A DNA stretch of 64,000 nt from Roseiarcus sp050010035 (GCA_050010035.1 JBEKLU010000015.1:1-64000); one strand, 5' to 3'. Shown: positions 1 to 10,233, counted from the stretch's first letter. Notes: generated by a model not told the origin, from the letters alone. Made by a program: numbers and translations.

Positions 1-564
1 TGTCTGGGCGCCGGCTACATCATGGTCGAGGTCGGGCTGATCGCGCATTTCGTCATGGCGCTCGGCAACCCGACCGTCTCCGCTTCGATCCTGATCACCG
101 GGATGCTGGTGTTCTCGGGGCTGGGGGCGCTCGTTTCGGAGCGCATCCTGCCGCGCATGCGCGCCGTCATGCCGGTCATCTTCCTCGCCATCGCGGCGCT
201 GCTGATCGGCTACGCGCTGTTCCTCAACTTCGCGCTCGACGCGATCGGCGCCTTGCCCTACCTGGCGCGGCTGCTGTTCTGCTTCCTCTTCATCGCGCCG
301 CCGGCTTTCCTCATGGGTTTTCCCATGCCGACGGCGATGACGACGCTCGGCCGGCTCGGCAAGGAGCACCTGTTCATCTGGGCCTGGGGCGTCAACGGCT
401 GCTTCTCCGTGATCGGCGCGGCGGCGGCGCCGGTCATCGCCACCAATTTCGGCCTCGGCGCGGTGATCGAGATCGCCGGGCTGGCCTATCTGCTGGCGCT
501 GCCCGCGTTCTTCGGGGTAATATTGCCCGACGCGCCGAAACATCTCGCGCAGCAGGCGGCGTGA
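1..564 (+). CDS. C-terminal part of a spermidine-synthase-like multi-pass membrane protein (5' end outside window)
   Basis: The reading frame is open from base 1, so this is the 3' part of a longer gene. The visible 187 residues form about five hydrophobic helices and begin with a GAGYIMVE motif followed by an ALGNPTVSAS loop. That pattern resembles the membrane part that follows the methyltransferase-like domain in large spermidine-synthase-like proteins of Proteobacteria. An aminopropyltransferase domain would lie upstream and cannot be checked. An internal ATG at 22 exists but lies inside the conserved motif and is not a likely start. The function of these proteins is poorly established. 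Confidence 0.6.
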   Translation, partial: CLGAGYIMVEVGLIAHFVMALGNPTVSASILITGMLVFSGLGALVSERILPRMRAVMPVIFLAIAALLIGYALFLNFALDAIGALPYLARLLFCFLFIAPPAFLMGFPMPTAMTTLGRLGKEHLFIWAWGVNGCFSVIGAAAAPVIATNFGLGAVIEIAGLAYLLALPAFFGVILPDAPKHLAQQAA

Positions 565-583
565 ACGAGCCGGGGGTCCGACG

Positions 584-1591
584 ATGAACGGTCGACCGTA
601 TCGCGCCATCGCTTGTCCCGTGGGCGTCGGCCTCGCCTTGGCGCTCGCCGGCTGCGCGAGCACGGGCGGGCCGCAGGCGAACTTGTCGGCGCCCTCCGCC
701 TCGACCGGTTTCGTCCAGGCGGACGGCGCGAACGTCGCCCTCGCCGAGTTCAAGAACTCCGCCTTCCCCTATCGCGGCATGATCCCGCCCGACGAGGACA
801 ACGATCATGCGCGTCCCTTCCTCGACGCCGACGCCGGCGGGCGGCTCGGCCACACGTCGCCGCGTGGCGGCCTATTGTTCGAAGACACGACCTACAGCGA
901 CCGCCATGTGCTCATCGCCGCGGGCGACAATTTCGATCCCAATCGGCCGGGCGAACTCGTCGTGTTCTTCCACGGCAACCAGGCGACGTTGACGCGCGAC
1001 GTCCTCGAGCGCCAGCAGACGGCGCGCCAGCTCGCGCAATCCGACCTCAACGCCGTCCTCGTCGCGCCGCAGCTCGCGGTCGACGCGGCGGACTCGAGCG
1101 CCGGCAATTTCTGGCGGCCCGGCGCCTTCGCGCAATTCCTCGATGAGGCCGAGAGCAAGCTGGCGAGCCTCTATCCCAACGCTTCGCGCGCCGCATTCCG
1201 CCGCATGCCGGTCGTCATCGTCGCCTACAGCGGCGGCTACATGCCCGCCGCCTATTCCCTGGCGCTGGGCGGCGCCGGCGATCGGATCCGCGGCGTCGTG
1301 CTGCTCGATGCGCTCTACGGCGAGGAGGACAAATTCGCCCATTGGATCGAAGGCGCGCGATACAGAGCGTTCTTCGTCAGCGCCTTTTCGAACTCCTCGC
1401 GAGACCAGAACCTTTCGCTGCGCACGCGCCTGGAGCGCGACGGCGTCGCGGTTCAGAGCAGCCTTCCCGACAGTTTACGCGCCGGAACCGTCGCGTTCGT
1501 CGATTCGGGCGACGTCCGCCACGAGGACTTCGTCAGCGCCGCGTGGACCAGCGATCCCCTGCGCGACGTTCTCGCGCGCGTCGAGCGGTGA
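584..1591 (+). CDS. Lipoprotein with alpha/beta-hydrolase fold
   Basis: This 335-residue protein starts with a lipoprotein signal peptide: a hydrophobic stretch and an LAGC lipobox that places the lipidated Cys at residue 24. The mature part looks like an alpha/beta hydrolase. VVFFHGN fits the oxyanion strand-loop, AYSGGY carries a likely nucleophile (Ser216, a variant of GxSxG), a following LLDALYG segment holds an Asp, and VRHEDF near the C-terminus holds a His. It probably acts as an envelope-anchored esterase or peptidase; the substrate is unknown. It lies 20 bp after the preceding gene on the same strand and may be cotranscribed with it. Confidence 0.65.
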   Translation: MNGRPYRAIACPVGVGLALALAGCASTGGPQANLSAPSASTGFVQADGANVALAEFKNSAFPYRGMIPPDEDNDHARPFLDADAGGRLGHTSPRGGLLFEDTTYSDRHVLIAAGDNFDPNRPGELVVFFHGNQATLTRDVLERQQTARQLAQSDLNAVLVAPQLAVDAADSSAGNFWRPGAFAQFLDEAESKLASLYPNASRAAFRRMPVVIVAYSGGYMPAAYSLALGGAGDRIRGVVLLDALYGEEDKFAHWIEGARYRAFFVSAFSNSSRDQNLSLRTRLERDGVAVQSSLPDSLRAGTVAFVDSGDVRHEDFVSAAWTSDPLRDVLARVER

Positions 1592-1606
1592 ACGGGCGCC
1601 GGCTCG

Positions 1607-2203
1607 TCAGTCTTGTTGGGCCTCGAACCCCGCGATGCGATCGCGAGCCGCGGCGACGCCGGCGGAGAGCGCGCGCGCATAGTAATCGCGCGCCCGCGAC
1701 GCGTCGCCCTTGAGGCCGAGCGCCCCCATGCGCGCGAGCGTCGCGGGGTCGTAAGTGTCGCCGAGAACGAGCAGGGCGCGCGCGTCGCCGGCCTCGGCGG
1801 CGCGTTCGAGGAACGCCCGCGCCGCCGCGACGTCGCCGCCGGCCAGCGCGACGAGGCCTTGCGCGCGCATGCGAAGCGCCTGGTCCGTCGGGTCGGCGTC
1901 GGCGTCGGTCGCGTTCGTCGCCGTCGAGGACAGAGCGCGCGTCGGCGATGCGCCGTCGCCCGCGCTCTCCCGCGGGGCGGCTCGCAAGGCGAGCGCCAGT
2001 TTGTCGATCGCGGCTTTGCCGATCGCGGTCGGCGTCGCCGGCGCGGCGTTGGTCGCGGTCGCGCTGACGACGAACACCGGCTGCTCGACCGCCGGCCGCG
2101 CGGCGACGACGGCCGGTTCGATCCGCGGCAAGAAGGCGAACGTCAGGGCGCCGACGACGGCGCCGGCGGAAAGGCCGGCCAAGGCTTTCAGCAGGATCCA
2201 CAT
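1607..2203 (-). CDS. Membrane-anchored Sel1/TPR-like protein
   Basis: The product has 198 residues. It opens with one hydrophobic helix (about residues 3-25, rich in Gly/Ala/Leu) that should act as a membrane anchor or uncleaved signal. A low-complexity Ala/Thr/Pro linker follows. The C-terminal third contains two helical hairpins with the spacing of Sel1 or TPR repeats (ARAFLERAAEAGDARA and ARDYYARALSAGVAAA). Such proteins usually serve as protein-protein adaptors in the envelope. The gene follows the binding-protein gene on the same strand with a 13-bp gap, so the two are probably cotranscribed. No enzyme motif is visible. Confidence 0.55.
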   Translation of the reverse strand: MWILLKALAGLSAGAVVGALTFAFLPRIEPAVVAARPAVEQPVFVVSATATNAAPATPTAIGKAAIDKLALALRAAPRESAGDGASPTRALSSTATNATDADADPTDQALRMRAQGLVALAGGDVAAARAFLERAAEAGDARALLVLGDTYDPATLARMGALGLKGDASRARDYYARALSAGVAAARDRIAGFEAQQD

Positions 2204-2216
2204 TGCGCGCCTCCCG

Positions 2217-3533
2217 TCATTGCCCCGCGCTACGCCAACGCATCAGACTGTCGTAGAGGCGGTCGGAATCTTCCGCGCCCGGACCTCCATTCGTCAGGGC
2301 CGAGGTTTTGGCGACCGCGCGGAACGCGTCGAGCGAAGCGTTGGGCGAGGCCGCGTTGAGATCGATCCAGGCCTGCGCCGCGCGCAGGCGTGGCCACGGC
2401 GCGACGGCGGCGAGGTTGACGTCGCGCCAGCTCGCGTCGTTGTCGGGGCCGAGCAACTTGCCGAACCCCTCGAAGAAGGATCTGGTCAGCGCCGCCGATT
2501 GTTCGGCGCGCGGCGAGGAGGGCCCCGCGTCGAGCGCGATGAGCGCCATCGGCGCGCCGAGCGTATCGATCTTCTCGCCGGCGCCGATGAGGTTCGGCCG
2601 GTCCTTGGCGGTCAAGCGAGCCGGCGCGTAGAGCGCCTGCAGCGCCGGCGTCCACGCAATCGCGACGAGGTGAAAGCGCCCGTCCTTGCCGAAATCGGCC
2701 AGCGCCTGCGACGACTTGGCGCCGACCGCGACGACAGCGGCGAGCTTGCCCGCGGCCAGGTCGGCGAGCGCGGGCGCGAGCGGGGTGAAGGCGGGCTTCG
2801 GATCGACGCCCAGATGCGAGAACAGCGTCGCGGCGGTGGCCGCGCCCGCGCCGTCGGCGACGCCGAAGCCGACGTCGCGGCCGGCGAGCTGGCGGACGTC
2901 GACGACCGACCGCGGCGCAATGATTTCGATCGTTTCGGCCCCGAGGCGGGCGATATAGGGGGCGCGCTCGCGCCACTCCGCGGTCGCCTTGTCGTCGCCG
3001 GCGAGCGCGTCCATCGGCGCGAGCGCGAGATCGGCGCGGTCGCTGTTCACCGCCTCGGCGAGCGCGGCCGGGGAGGTTCGCCCGGCGATCACGCGGCCCT
3101 GCGGGCCTTGGGCGCGCAGCGCCGCGACGAGTTCGCCCGCCAGACGCGCGGCGCAAGAATCCTCGCCGTCGACCAGGATCGAATATTCGCCGGACCGGAC
3201 GGGAGGCGTATTGGCGACGACGCTCCACGAGCCGTTCGCCGGCGCGGCGGCCGCCGGAGCCCGCGCCTCGCTTTTCTTCAGCCCTTTCGCCCGCCAGGTG
3301 CCGCGCCAAAGCACGCGACGCCCGTTCTGATACACGGGGTGATCGTAAGGGACCATGCCGGGCGGCGGTGTCGGGTCGCTGAAGGCCGGCAGGGGCGCCG
3401 AAAACAACGCAAGACCGGCAAGAGCCGGCCAAAACGCGCCCAAACCAGGCCTTCGCGCGGGTCTGCGCGGCTTCGATTTAACGGCCGACGCAGTGCTTTG
3501 GCCGAACTTCGGCCATCTCACGCTCGTTTCCAT
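2217..3533 (-). CDS. Secreted periplasmic-binding-type protein (TAXI/TRAP-like)
   Basis: Read from the ATG at 3533 the protein has 438 residues. A basic stretch (KPRRPARRPG) and a hydrophobic segment ending in AFS suggest a signal peptide with a long n-region. A GTG at 3602 would add 23 residues with no such character, so the ATG is preferred. The mature part has the order of TAXI-type solute receptors: a beta strand with LAGELVAALRAQG, a DLALAPMDAL segment, then VGFGVADGAGAA, which would contact ligand. No TRAP permease gene is nearby, so it may be a stand-alone receptor or a repurposed domain. The ligand is unknown. Confidence 0.5.
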   Translation of the reverse strand: METSVRWPKFGQSTASAVKSKPRRPARRPGLGAFWPALAGLALFSAPLPAFSDPTPPPGMVPYDHPVYQNGRRVLWRGTWRAKGLKKSEARAPAAAAPANGSWSVVANTPPVRSGEYSILVDGEDSCAARLAGELVAALRAQGPQGRVIAGRTSPAALAEAVNSDRADLALAPMDALAGDDKATAEWRERAPYIARLGAETIEIIAPRSVVDVRQLAGRDVGFGVADGAGAATAATLFSHLGVDPKPAFTPLAPALADLAAGKLAAVVAVGAKSSQALADFGKDGRFHLVAIAWTPALQALYAPARLTAKDRPNLIGAGEKIDTLGAPMALIALDAGPSSPRAEQSAALTRSFFEGFGKLLGPDNDASWRDVNLAAVAPWPRLRAAQAWIDLNAASPNASLDAFRAVAKTSALTNGGPGAEDSDRLYDSLMRWRSAGQ

Positions 3534-3613
3534 GCGCGCGACGGTGTCGACAAAATGAGGCGTTATCAAGGCGTTAGCATGGAGCGAATCGTCGCTGTCC
3601 ACGGCGACGCGCG

Positions 3614-6600
3614 TCAGGGTCCCAATTCCGTTGCGAGATTCGTCAAAGCGTCGTCGAGCGCCGCGGGCGGGACTTCGACGACTTCCCCGGCGCCGAGCCA
3701 GACGAGGAAGGCGCGCACCGGCCGATCGGGATAGAGCGGCGCGAGGGCGGCGCGATAGAGCGCGAGCTGCGCGATCATTGCCGGCGGACTCGCTGCGCCG
3801 GCGGGCGAAGAACCGCTCTTGAAGTCGGCGATGGTCACGGCGTCCGGGCCGACCGCGATGCGGTCGATCCGTCCAGAGATTGGCACGGGCGATCGCCCGG
3901 GCCGAGGCAGGGCGCCCGCCACCGCCACTTCGGCGCGCGATCCAGCGGCGAACAAAGGCGCGAGCTCGGGGCGGGCGAGCGTCGCCAACGCGCTATCGAC
4001 GAGCCGCCGGCGTTGTTCGGGCGTCAGCGCGCCGCCCCGCAAGGCCAGAAAGCGCTCCGCCGCCTGCCGGCGGCGCTCGGCGGGGACATCCGGCAGGCGC
4101 TGCAGCAGGACATGGGCGAGCAGCCCCTCCTGACGGCGGGCGCGGCCCGCTTCGCCCAAGCGAACGGGCGCGACGGCGCGCGAGGGACTGAGCGGCGCCG
4201 CCGCGGTCTCGTGGGCAGCGCGCTTCGCGAGCCATGTCGGCGCCTCTTCGCGGCGTGCGGGCGGGGGCGCGGCGGCGACCGCTTGGCCGCCCCATGTCTC
4301 GCCGAGCCGCAAAATCGTCGCCTCGCCGCCCCACGGCGCCGGGGCGGGCGCGAGGGCGTCGCCGAGGCCGGAACGGACGAGATCGAACCAGTTGTCCTGG
4401 GGACGCGCTCTGACGCCTTCGTAGCCCGCGACGACGAGACGCTGGGCGGCGCGCGTCATCGCGACGTAGAGCAGGCGGCGATGTTCGCCCGCGGCGGCCT
4501 CGCGCGCCCTTTGGCGCGCGGCCGCGAGCGGGGCAGAGTCGTCGCTCCGTTTCGTCGCCCAGACGAAGAGCGGCGGATCGCCGGCGCCGTCGTCGCCGAG
4601 GTCGAGGAGTTTGGCGTCGTTGCGCGCATGGGGCGCCGAACACGTGTCGGGCAGGAACACGATCGGCGCTTCCAGGCCCTTGGCGGCGTGGACGGTCATC
4701 ACGCGCACGCTGTCGCCTTGGTCTTCCATGTCGCGCTTGATGGCGAAATCCGTCGCCTCGACTTCCGCGAGGAACGCGTTGAGCGACGGCGCGGCCTTTC
4801 GTTCGTGCGCGAGGGCGAGCGCCATGAATTCGTCGATCGCGTCGGCGGCCTCGGGTCCGAGCCGCGCAAGGAGCGCGCGCCGCCCGCCGTCCTCGCCGAT
4901 GAGACGCGCGTAGAAGAGGTAGGGCGTATGATCGACGGCGCGCCGGCGCCACGCCTCGACGCGACTTCTCGCCGCCGCGAATCGCTCATCAACGCTTTGC
5001 GCCAACGCTTGCGCCAGCGAGCCGGCGCGCTTTGGCGCCAGCGCCATGAGATCGTCGTCGTCGAGGCCGGCGAGCGGCGACTTCAGCGCCGCGGCGAGGG
5101 TCAGATCGTCGTCGGGCAGCAGCGCGGAGCGGCCGACCGCGATCAGGTCCATCACCGCGATGGAGTCGCGCAAGGTCAGGCGGTCGGCCCCGGCGGTCTT
5201 GACGCGCGCTTCCTTGAGCGCGCGGATCATCGCTTCGAAGAAGGCGCCGCGCGAACGCACGAGGATCATGACGTCGCCGGCGGCGATCCGGCGCGGCGCG
5301 AGCGTGTCGGCGTCGCGCACGCGTTCGGGCGAATCCGGCGCGAGCCAGCCCTTGACGACCTCGGCGATGCGGCGCGCCAGCTCCACCGGCGGATCTGCGC
5401 TCGCGCTCGCGTCGAGCGGCATGCGCCAATCCTCGCGCTCGGGGGACTTCGCCGCCGCGATCGGCTCCCAAATTTCGATCATCCCCGGCAGGTCGGCGTG
5501 AAACGCGCCGTGCGGCGGCGGCTTCTCCTCGTCGCCGGTGAGGCCGCGCCAGGCCGTCTCGGCCGCGAAGACGCGATCGACGCCTTCGAGCACGCGCGGC
5601 GCGGAGCGGAACGACAACGCCAGGCGAACCCAGTCGAAACCGAGCTCGGCGTCGCGGTGCCGCCGTTCCAGTTCACGCCGTATCGAAGAGAACATCTTCG
5701 GCGCGGCGCCCTGGAAGGAGAAGATCGATTGCTTGTCGTCGCCGACCGCGAAGAAGGTGCGCCGCCGACCGCGCGCGCCGGCCCCGGAGAGAAACTCCTC
5801 GCAAAGCCGCATCAGAATCGCCCACTGCGGCTCGGAAGTGTCCTGCGCCTCGTCGACCAGAATGTGATCGACGCCGGCGTCGAGCTTGTAAAGCACCCAG
5901 GCCGCGTCGGCGCGCTCGAGCAGGAGAAGCGTGCGGGCGATCAGGTCGTCGAAATCGAGCAGGCCGCGTTCGCCCTTGAGGCACCCGTATTCGGTCAGGA
6001 CCGCTTGCGCGACGTCGACGAGGGCGAGGCTGCGCTCGAGCGCCTCGGCGCCGCGCAGCCGATCGCGCAGCGCGATCAGCCGCTCCTGCTCGCCGCTCAG
6101 ACGCTGGGGCAAATCGGGCAAGCGCTTGGCGAGCGTGTTGGTCACGAGTTTTCGCTGCTGGCCGCCGCGCGGCTTGCCTTCGCCCTTGTCGGTGAAGAAG
6201 GCTTCGAGATAGGCGGCGAGGCGTTCCTCGTCGTCGCTCGCCTGAGCGGCGCGAAGCAGGCTTGCGGCGACGCTCTGGTCGTTGGCGCTCCCCAGCGCGA
6301 GCTCGGCCGCCCATCCCGCCCACTGCGGCCTGGCGCGCGTCATTTCGCGCTTGATCGAAGCGCTCGTCTCGCCTGAGCCGAGTCCGAGCCTCAGCCGCAG
6401 CGCCGCGCCATAGGCGGCGCGGTCGCCGAGCGCGTCGATTTCGGCGCGCCGCCCGAGCGCCTCCTCGAGCAGGGCGTCGAAGCCGTCGGCGCCGGCGTCG
6501 CGCGCGATCCTCGCGATCGCGGCTTCCCGCTCGGGCGAAACGGGCGCGCCGACGAAAGCGCGCGCGCGCGCCTCCGTCATCAGCAGCGCCGCTTCGCGCT

Positions 6601-7066
6601 CTTCGGCGACGCGAAACCCGGCCGCGACGTTGGCCTCGAAGGGAAAGAGATGGAGCAGGCGCTCGCAGAAGGCGTGGATCGTCTGGATCTTCAGGCCGCC
6701 CGGCGTCTCGATGGTGCGCGCGAACAGGCGGCGCGCGAAGCCGAGCCCGGCGGCGTCGGGGGCCGGCGCGCCGGTCTCGGCGATCGCCCGCGCGAGCTCG
6801 TCGTCGTCGAGGCTCGTCCATCTCGCCAACGTCTTGAAGACGCGCGCCGACATGTTGGCGGCCGCCGCCTTGGTGAAGGTGAGGCAGAGAACGCCGGAGG
6901 GCGGCGCGCCGTCGAGCAGCAGGCGCAGCACGCGCTGCGCCAGGACATGGGTCTTGCCGGAGCCGGCGTTGGCGGACACCCAGGCCGAGGAAGCCGGGTT
7001 CGAGGCGCGTTGCTGCGCGAGCCGCACCGGCAGCGGAACCTCGGGCTTTTTCGCGCGCGCGCTCAA
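3614..7066 (-). CDS. addA: AddA: helicase-nuclease subunit of AddAB double-strand-break repair complex
   Basis: AddA is the UvrD-type 3'-5' helicase and nuclease that, with AddB, resects double-strand ends to start RecA recombination. The protein has 1150 residues, the normal size. Visible motifs: Walker A with Lys38 (AGSGKT), LLDFDDLI, DEAQDTSEPQW (motif II), GDDKQSIFSFQGA, MTVHAAKGLE, and a C-terminal RecB-type nuclease with IADFKSG. The start is a TTG at 7066 whose last two bases begin the addB TGA (TTGA overlap), with AGGAG about eight bases upstream. An in-frame ATG at 7114 lies inside addB and gives a poor N-terminus. The trxA gene that often follows addA in related genomes is absent. 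Confidence 0.93.
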   Translation of the reverse strand: MSARAKKPEVPLPVRLAQQRASNPASSAWVSANAGSGKTHVLAQRVLRLLLDGAPPSGVLCLTFTKAAAANMSARVFKTLARWTSLDDDELARAIAETGAPAPDAAGLGFARRLFARTIETPGGLKIQTIHAFCERLLHLFPFEANVAAGFRVAEEREAALLMTEARARAFVGAPVSPEREAAIARIARDAGADGFDALLEEALGRRAEIDALGDRAAYGAALRLRLGLGSGETSASIKREMTRARPQWAGWAAELALGSANDQSVAASLLRAAQASDDEERLAAYLEAFFTDKGEGKPRGGQQRKLVTNTLAKRLPDLPQRLSGEQERLIALRDRLRGAEALERSLALVDVAQAVLTEYGCLKGERGLLDFDDLIARTLLLLERADAAWVLYKLDAGVDHILVDEAQDTSEPQWAILMRLCEEFLSGAGARGRRRTFFAVGDDKQSIFSFQGAAPKMFSSIRRELERRHRDAELGFDWVRLALSFRSAPRVLEGVDRVFAAETAWRGLTGDEEKPPPHGAFHADLPGMIEIWEPIAAAKSPEREDWRMPLDASASADPPVELARRIAEVVKGWLAPDSPERVRDADTLAPRRIAAGDVMILVRSRGAFFEAMIRALKEARVKTAGADRLTLRDSIAVMDLIAVGRSALLPDDDLTLAAALKSPLAGLDDDDLMALAPKRAGSLAQALAQSVDERFAAARSRVEAWRRRAVDHTPYLFYARLIGEDGGRRALLARLGPEAADAIDEFMALALAHERKAAPSLNAFLAEVEATDFAIKRDMEDQGDSVRVMTVHAAKGLEAPIVFLPDTCSAPHARNDAKLLDLGDDGAGDPPLFVWATKRSDDSAPLAAARQRAREAAAGEHRRLLYVAMTRAAQRLVVAGYEGVRARPQDNWFDLVRSGLGDALAPAPAPWGGEATILRLGETWGGQAVAAAPPPARREEAPTWLAKRAAHETAAAPLSPSRAVAPVRLGEAGRARRQEGLLAHVLLQRLPDVPAERRRQAAERFLALRGGALTPEQRRRLVDSALATLARPELAPLFAAGSRAEVAVAGALPRPGRSPVPISGRIDRIAVGPDAVTIADFKSGSSPAGAASPPAMIAQLALYRAALAPLYPDRPVRAFLVWLGAGEVVEVPPAALDDALTNLATELGP

Positions 7067-10000
7067 AGCTCGTCTCCTGGCGCGTCGTCGGAGAAGCCGC
7101 CGGTCGCCGACCATTCCTTCACCCGCGCGAGGTGGTCGTAGTCGCCGGCGCGCTTGGCGAATTTCGGATAGGGGCGCGAGAGATAGGGCGTCGCGGGATC
7201 GGCGAATTGATCGAGCAGCGCCTTCAGGCCGGCGAAGTGCCGCTCGACGATCTCGGCGAAGGTCGCGCCCTTGAATTTGAGTTCACGGACCTCGCCGCCG
7301 TGAGCGCCGCCGAGCTTGAAATAGAGCGCCGAAACGACCTCGACGCCGGCCAGGCCGGCGAAGCCGCCGCGCGACAGCATCGCCGCCTCGAGGGTCAGTT
7401 GCGGCGCGAAGCCGACTTGGACCTCGCTCGTTCCTGGCGGCGAACCGCTCTTGTAGTCGATCAACGCCGCGCCGCCGCCGCGCAAAGCTTCGATGCGGTC
7501 GGCGCGCGCCGTGAGCGTGAAGATCGATCCGTCGGCGAGCGGAAACTCCAAACGGCCGCCTTGCTCGACAAAAATGCGCTCGGCCAGCGCCCGCCGCTCG
7601 GCGTCGAAGGCGAGAAACGCGTCGAGTCCGCGCTCGATGCGCGGCCAATGCATGGCGCGGAACGAGGGATCGGCGAGCATCGGCGCAAAATGCGCGCGCG
7701 CAATGGCCAGGAGCCGCGCGCGGGCGTCCGAGGGCGGGGGCCCCGCAGCGACGCCTTCGGAAAACTCTTGCAGCGCCGCGTGCCAGACATTGCCGATCTC
7801 GCGCGGCCCCGTCGCGACGCCGATCGGCTCCAACGGTCGCAGGCGCAGGATCGATTCGGCGAACACCGCGTAAGGATCGCGCCGCAACGTCTCGATGCGC
7901 GTGACGCTGAGCCCATTGGGGCGCAGCGCGCGCGGCGGCTGCGGCGCGGGGCGCGGCGCGGGGCGATAGTACTCCGGCCGATCGAGGGCGCGCGCGAGCC
8001 GGATGTAGACCTCGCCGCGCGCCTCGGCGAACTCCATCGCCGCCTCGCCGGCGACGGCGCCCATGCGCTGGAGAAATCGCGAGGCGACCGTCGGCGCGCC
8101 GCCGCGTTTCCTGGCGCGGCTGACGATCGCCTGGCGCGCGCCGAGCGCGGCGACGAAATCGTGCGCGGTCTGGCCGATGCGCCGCTCCGGCGCGGAAAGG
8201 CCGAGCGCGGCGCGCATCGTGCGATTGAGGAAGGCGTCGGTCTCGGCCGCCGGTGGCCAGATCGTTTCGTCGAGCCCGGCGACGAGCGCGAGATCGAAGG
8301 TGAGCAGGCGCGCTTCGAGCAGGCCGAGAATCTGCAAGCGCGGATGCGCCTTGCGCGCGAGCGGCGCGCGCTGGCCGGCGAGGACCGCGTCGAACAGCGC
8401 GGCGTAGTCGGAAAGGGAGCAGGAGAAGCCCAGCTCCGCCCCTTCGGCCCATTCGTCGAAGAGTTCGCGTAAGCCCTCGCCGCCGTGCGCCTCGCTCCAT
8501 GTTTCGCCCGCCGGAGCGCCCTCGCCCTGCGCGAAAACGTCGAGCGCGGCGCGATGGGCGGCGATGAAAAGGCCGAGCGGCGCCTTGGCGCCGAGCATTC
8601 TGAGCGGCGCGGCGGCGGCCTCGGCGTCGCGCAGCAGCGCTTCGGCGGCGCGCCAGTCGTCTTCGTCGAGGCGCTTGCGCGCTTGATGGGCGTGACGATC
8701 GCTCGCGATCGAGCGGGCGTTTTCCATCAGCGCGGGGATGTCGGTAAGGCCGGAGGGCGGCATAATGGCGCGAAAGACGCCGATCTCCAGGGCGCGCGCC
8801 GCGCGTTGCAACGCTTCGGGCGCGCGCGCGAGCCGGGTCAGCGGATGCGCGAGGAGGGCGACCAGCGGCAGGGCCGAGAAATCATGCGCCGCGACGAGCG
8901 CGAGCCGCGCGAACACGCCCGCCTCGGTTTGCCCAAGCGTGCGTCCCGCCGAATCCTCGACCTCGACGCCCCAACGCGCCAGTTCCGCCGAAACGCGCCG
9001 CGCGACGGCGACGTCCGGGGTGATCAGCGCGGCGCTTCTGCCCGGAGTCTCCAGCGCCTCGCGCATCGCTGCCGCGAGCGCCAGCGCCTCCTCGTTCTCG
9101 TCGTCGGCGACGACGATCGCGACGTCGGCGAGGCCGCGGGCGATCGCCTCGTCGCTCAGCGCGGCGGCGCTCCGATCCTTGCGGCGATCGCTCCAGGCGT
9201 CGGTGGTGTCGGCCGGGCGCAGCGCTTCGCTGAGGTAATGGGCGCGCGCGCGCAGGGCGTCGGCCGGCGTCCCCAGCGTTTTCACCTCATTGCGCGTGAC
9301 GCCAACGATGCCGAGCAGCCGGTGGAACGCCGCCTGCGGATGGCCGGCGACGCCGACCGCGCCGTCCTCGCTCGCGCCGATCATCGCCCAGGCGCGTTCG
9401 TCGAGGTTCTGGTCGAGGCCGGGCAGCACCACCGCGCCTTGCGGCGCGCGGGCGATTGTCGCGATCAGCCGGGCGGTGGCGCGGTTGGTTCCGGTCGAGC
9501 CGGCGATGATCGTCGGGCCGCGCGAGGCGCCCTTCGCCAGGGCCTCGATTTCGGCGTCGATGAGCAGCGCGCCGCGCCGGGCGCGGTCGATCAGGCCGCG
9601 CTCGTCGAGCCAGGCCGGCCATTGCGCGAAGGCGATCTTGAGGAAATCGAGGGTGATGCGCCAATAGGGGTCGAAAGCGTCGGTGACGAGAGTGTCGAGC
9701 CGCCGCGGATCGACGCCCTCGATGATCATGTCGTCGATCAGCGCGGCGAGGTCGCCCGCCAGCGCGTAGGCCTGGGCCGGGCTCGTCGCCACCAGCGGGC
9801 GCTCGCTTTCGTCGAACACCTTGCGCCCGTCGGCCTCGACGCGGCAGATGGCGCCGCCGAGCGCCTCGCCCCAGGCGCGCGTCAATCGGGCCAGAGTCAT
9901 GCGGCGGGTGAGTTCGCCGACGGCGGGCGGCGCGATGTCGCTCAAGGTTTCGTCGGGCTCGGCCAAGCCGAGTTCGCCCTGCGTCGGCTCGAAGGCGCCG

Positions 10001-10233
10001 AGCGGCGCGATGCGCGGCAGGATCAGGCTCGTTTTGCCGCTCGCTTCCACCAAGGCGCGCGCGAGAGCAGCCGCGGCGCGCTGCGTCGGCACGTAGATCG
10101 TCGCGTTCGCCAGTTCGAGCGGCCCGCCCCCGCCGGGGAAGCCCTCGACCAGAGCGCCCTCGATCAGCGCATGGGCGAGCGTCGCCAGAAACGGCGCGCC
10201 GGCGGGAATGGTGAAAACGTTGGCGTCGGTCAG
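7063..10233 (-). CDS. addB: AddB: subunit of AddAB double-strand-break repair complex; start codon unusual
   Basis: AddB is the inactive-helicase, active-nuclease partner of AddA. The conserved N-terminus NVFTIPAGAPFLATL and the ATIYVPTQRAA segment are typical, and the C-terminal nuclease shows ALIDYKSGSPP. No ATG, GTG or TTG lies in frame just upstream of the conserved start. The first ones are a GTG at 10503 and an ATG at 10575, both in or beyond a palindromic repeat element. A CTG at 10233 gives M-T-D-A-N-V-F and a normal 1056-residue protein, so I annotate from there, without proof. Reading from 10575 adds 114 residues of translated repeat. The stop overlaps the addA start. Confidence 0.85.
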   Translation of the reverse strand: MTDANVFTIPAGAPFLATLAHALIEGALVEGFPGGGGPLELANATIYVPTQRAAAALARALVEASGKTSLILPRIAPLGAFEPTQGELGLAEPDETLSDIAPPAVGELTRRMTLARLTRAWGEALGGAICRVEADGRKVFDESERPLVATSPAQAYALAGDLAALIDDMIIEGVDPRRLDTLVTDAFDPYWRITLDFLKIAFAQWPAWLDERGLIDRARRGALLIDAEIEALAKGASRGPTIIAGSTGTNRATARLIATIARAPQGAVVLPGLDQNLDERAWAMIGASEDGAVGVAGHPQAAFHRLLGIVGVTRNEVKTLGTPADALRARAHYLSEALRPADTTDAWSDRRKDRSAAALSDEAIARGLADVAIVVADDENEEALALAAAMREALETPGRSAALITPDVAVARRVSAELARWGVEVEDSAGRTLGQTEAGVFARLALVAAHDFSALPLVALLAHPLTRLARAPEALQRAARALEIGVFRAIMPPSGLTDIPALMENARSIASDRHAHQARKRLDEDDWRAAEALLRDAEAAAAPLRMLGAKAPLGLFIAAHRAALDVFAQGEGAPAGETWSEAHGGEGLRELFDEWAEGAELGFSCSLSDYAALFDAVLAGQRAPLARKAHPRLQILGLLEARLLTFDLALVAGLDETIWPPAAETDAFLNRTMRAALGLSAPERRIGQTAHDFVAALGARQAIVSRARKRGGAPTVASRFLQRMGAVAGEAAMEFAEARGEVYIRLARALDRPEYYRPAPRPAPQPPRALRPNGLSVTRIETLRRDPYAVFAESILRLRPLEPIGVATGPREIGNVWHAALQEFSEGVAAGPPPSDARARLLAIARAHFAPMLADPSFRAMHWPRIERGLDAFLAFDAERRALAERIFVEQGGRLEFPLADGSIFTLTARADRIEALRGGGAALIDYKSGSPPGTSEVQVGFAPQLTLEAAMLSRGGFAGLAGVEVVSALYFKLGGAHGGEVRELKFKGATFAEIVERHFAGLKALLDQFADPATPYLSRPYPKFAKRAGDYDHLARVKEWSATGGFSDDAPGDEL